The notes below the pieces were generated by a model that did not search any database, was not told the origin of the DNA, and saw only the letters and a program-made list of their open reading frames with translations. Of a stretch of 16,279 nt of DNA, positions 16,053 through 16,279 are shown piece after piece (the first letter of the stretch is position 1; every line of letters begins with the position of its first letter). The position numbers and the translations under genes were made by a program. Origin of the DNA: Cytophagales bacterium (lineage in GTDB: Bacteria > Bacteroidota > Bacteroidia > Cytophagales > Cyclobacteriaceae); assembly GCA_003504855.1 (NCBI GenBank), contig DNZD01000305.1, positions 1 to 16,279 of the forward strand, given 5' to 3'.

Positions 16053-16279
16053 TCAGGCAAAATCTGCGAAAAACTCTTCTGTTCGCTTGAAATAACTTAT
16101 GCCGATGAGCAACAGTATCACACAGGAGGCAAGGCTTATTGAAAAGTAAACCGGATCGATGGCCTGCTGCGTCAACGGGTATCGGAACAGTTCGATGGCT
16201 GCATACATTGGCGAGCAAGCCAGCACATATTGCAACACTGGAATCTTTAACATCGAGACCGGATAAAGGACGGGCGACA
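16053..16279 (-). CDS. wzm: Polysaccharide ABC transporter permease, Wzm type (C-terminal part only)
   Basis: An open frame enters at the right edge and ends with TGA at 16053, giving 75 residues. They include SPVLYPVSMLKIP, a loop PMYAAIELFRYPL, a hydrophobic span SISLASCVILLLIGISYF and the tail EFFADFA. This agrees with the end of ABC-2 permeases of the Wzm/TagG type: a membrane-adjacent NPM-like segment, an IxxFR motif, a last membrane helix and an acidic F-x-D ending. The internal ATG at 16253 is not the true start. It would form the export channel with the ATPase encoded next. The symbol reflects family, since most of the protein lies outside the window. Confidence 0.85.
   Translation of the reverse strand, partial: SPVLYPVSMLKIPVLQYVLACSPMYAAIELFRYPLTQQAIDPVYFSISLASCVILLLIGISYFKRTEEFFADFA

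Noticed and set aside
1..16279. CRISPR array, insertion sequence, tRNA or phage genes
   Set aside because: No regularly spaced repeats, transposase motifs, flanking inverted repeats or tRNA-like folds were recognised by eye; a dedicated search was not possible.

Overview
The window looks like part of a surface-glycan biosynthesis and export locus from a member of the Bacteroidota. Three things suggest this: a secreted protein with a PKD-like N-terminus and a 'WDFCHGD' motif, glycan-locus families (DUF5672-like, DUF6625-like, FkbM) typical of that phylum, and the lack of obvious Shine-Dalgarno sequences. Base composition looks mid-range by eye; it was not computed. Genus cannot be fixed from this sequence.

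Layout. All genes but one lie on the minus strand, so transcription runs right to left. The right block (16279 to 12047) starts with the C-terminal end of an ABC-2 polysaccharide permease (Wzm type). It continues with a Wzt-type ATPase carrying an extra C-terminal domain, a SAM-dependent methyltransferase-like protein, an acyltransferase-3 membrane protein and a DUF6625-like putative glycosyltransferase. A single plus-strand methyltransferase (11385-12050) then faces this block, and the two convergent genes share the four bases CTAG as both stop codons. A 111-bp divergent gap (11274-11384) separates that gene from the left block.

The left block (11273 to 1) is a run of twelve genes with no gap larger than 2 nt. 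In transcription order they are: NAD-dependent sugar epimerase/dehydratase, GT61-like transferase, GT11-like (alpha-1,2-fucosyltransferase family) transferase, two GT2 transferases, a GT4-like transferase, an unassigned GT-B-like protein, a class I methyltransferase, a GT-A-like transferase, an FkbM methyltransferase, a DUF5672 protein, and the secreted PKD/propeller-like protein, which runs off the left edge.

How they may work together (inference). Up to nine glycosyltransferase-like proteins would build a complex heteropolysaccharide on a lipid carrier. Four methyltransferases and one O-acyltransferase would decorate it. Wzm/Wzt would export it across the inner membrane, with the Wzt C-terminal domain possibly reading a modified chain end. 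The final secreted repeat protein is translationally coupled to the sugar genes, so it could be a surface partner or a glycosylated target. No initiating phosphoglycosyltransferase, Wzx/Wzy or Wzz-type gene is visible; these may lie outside the window. No tRNA, rRNA, CRISPR array, insertion sequence or convincing terminator was seen, and no stretch over 300 bases lacks a gene.
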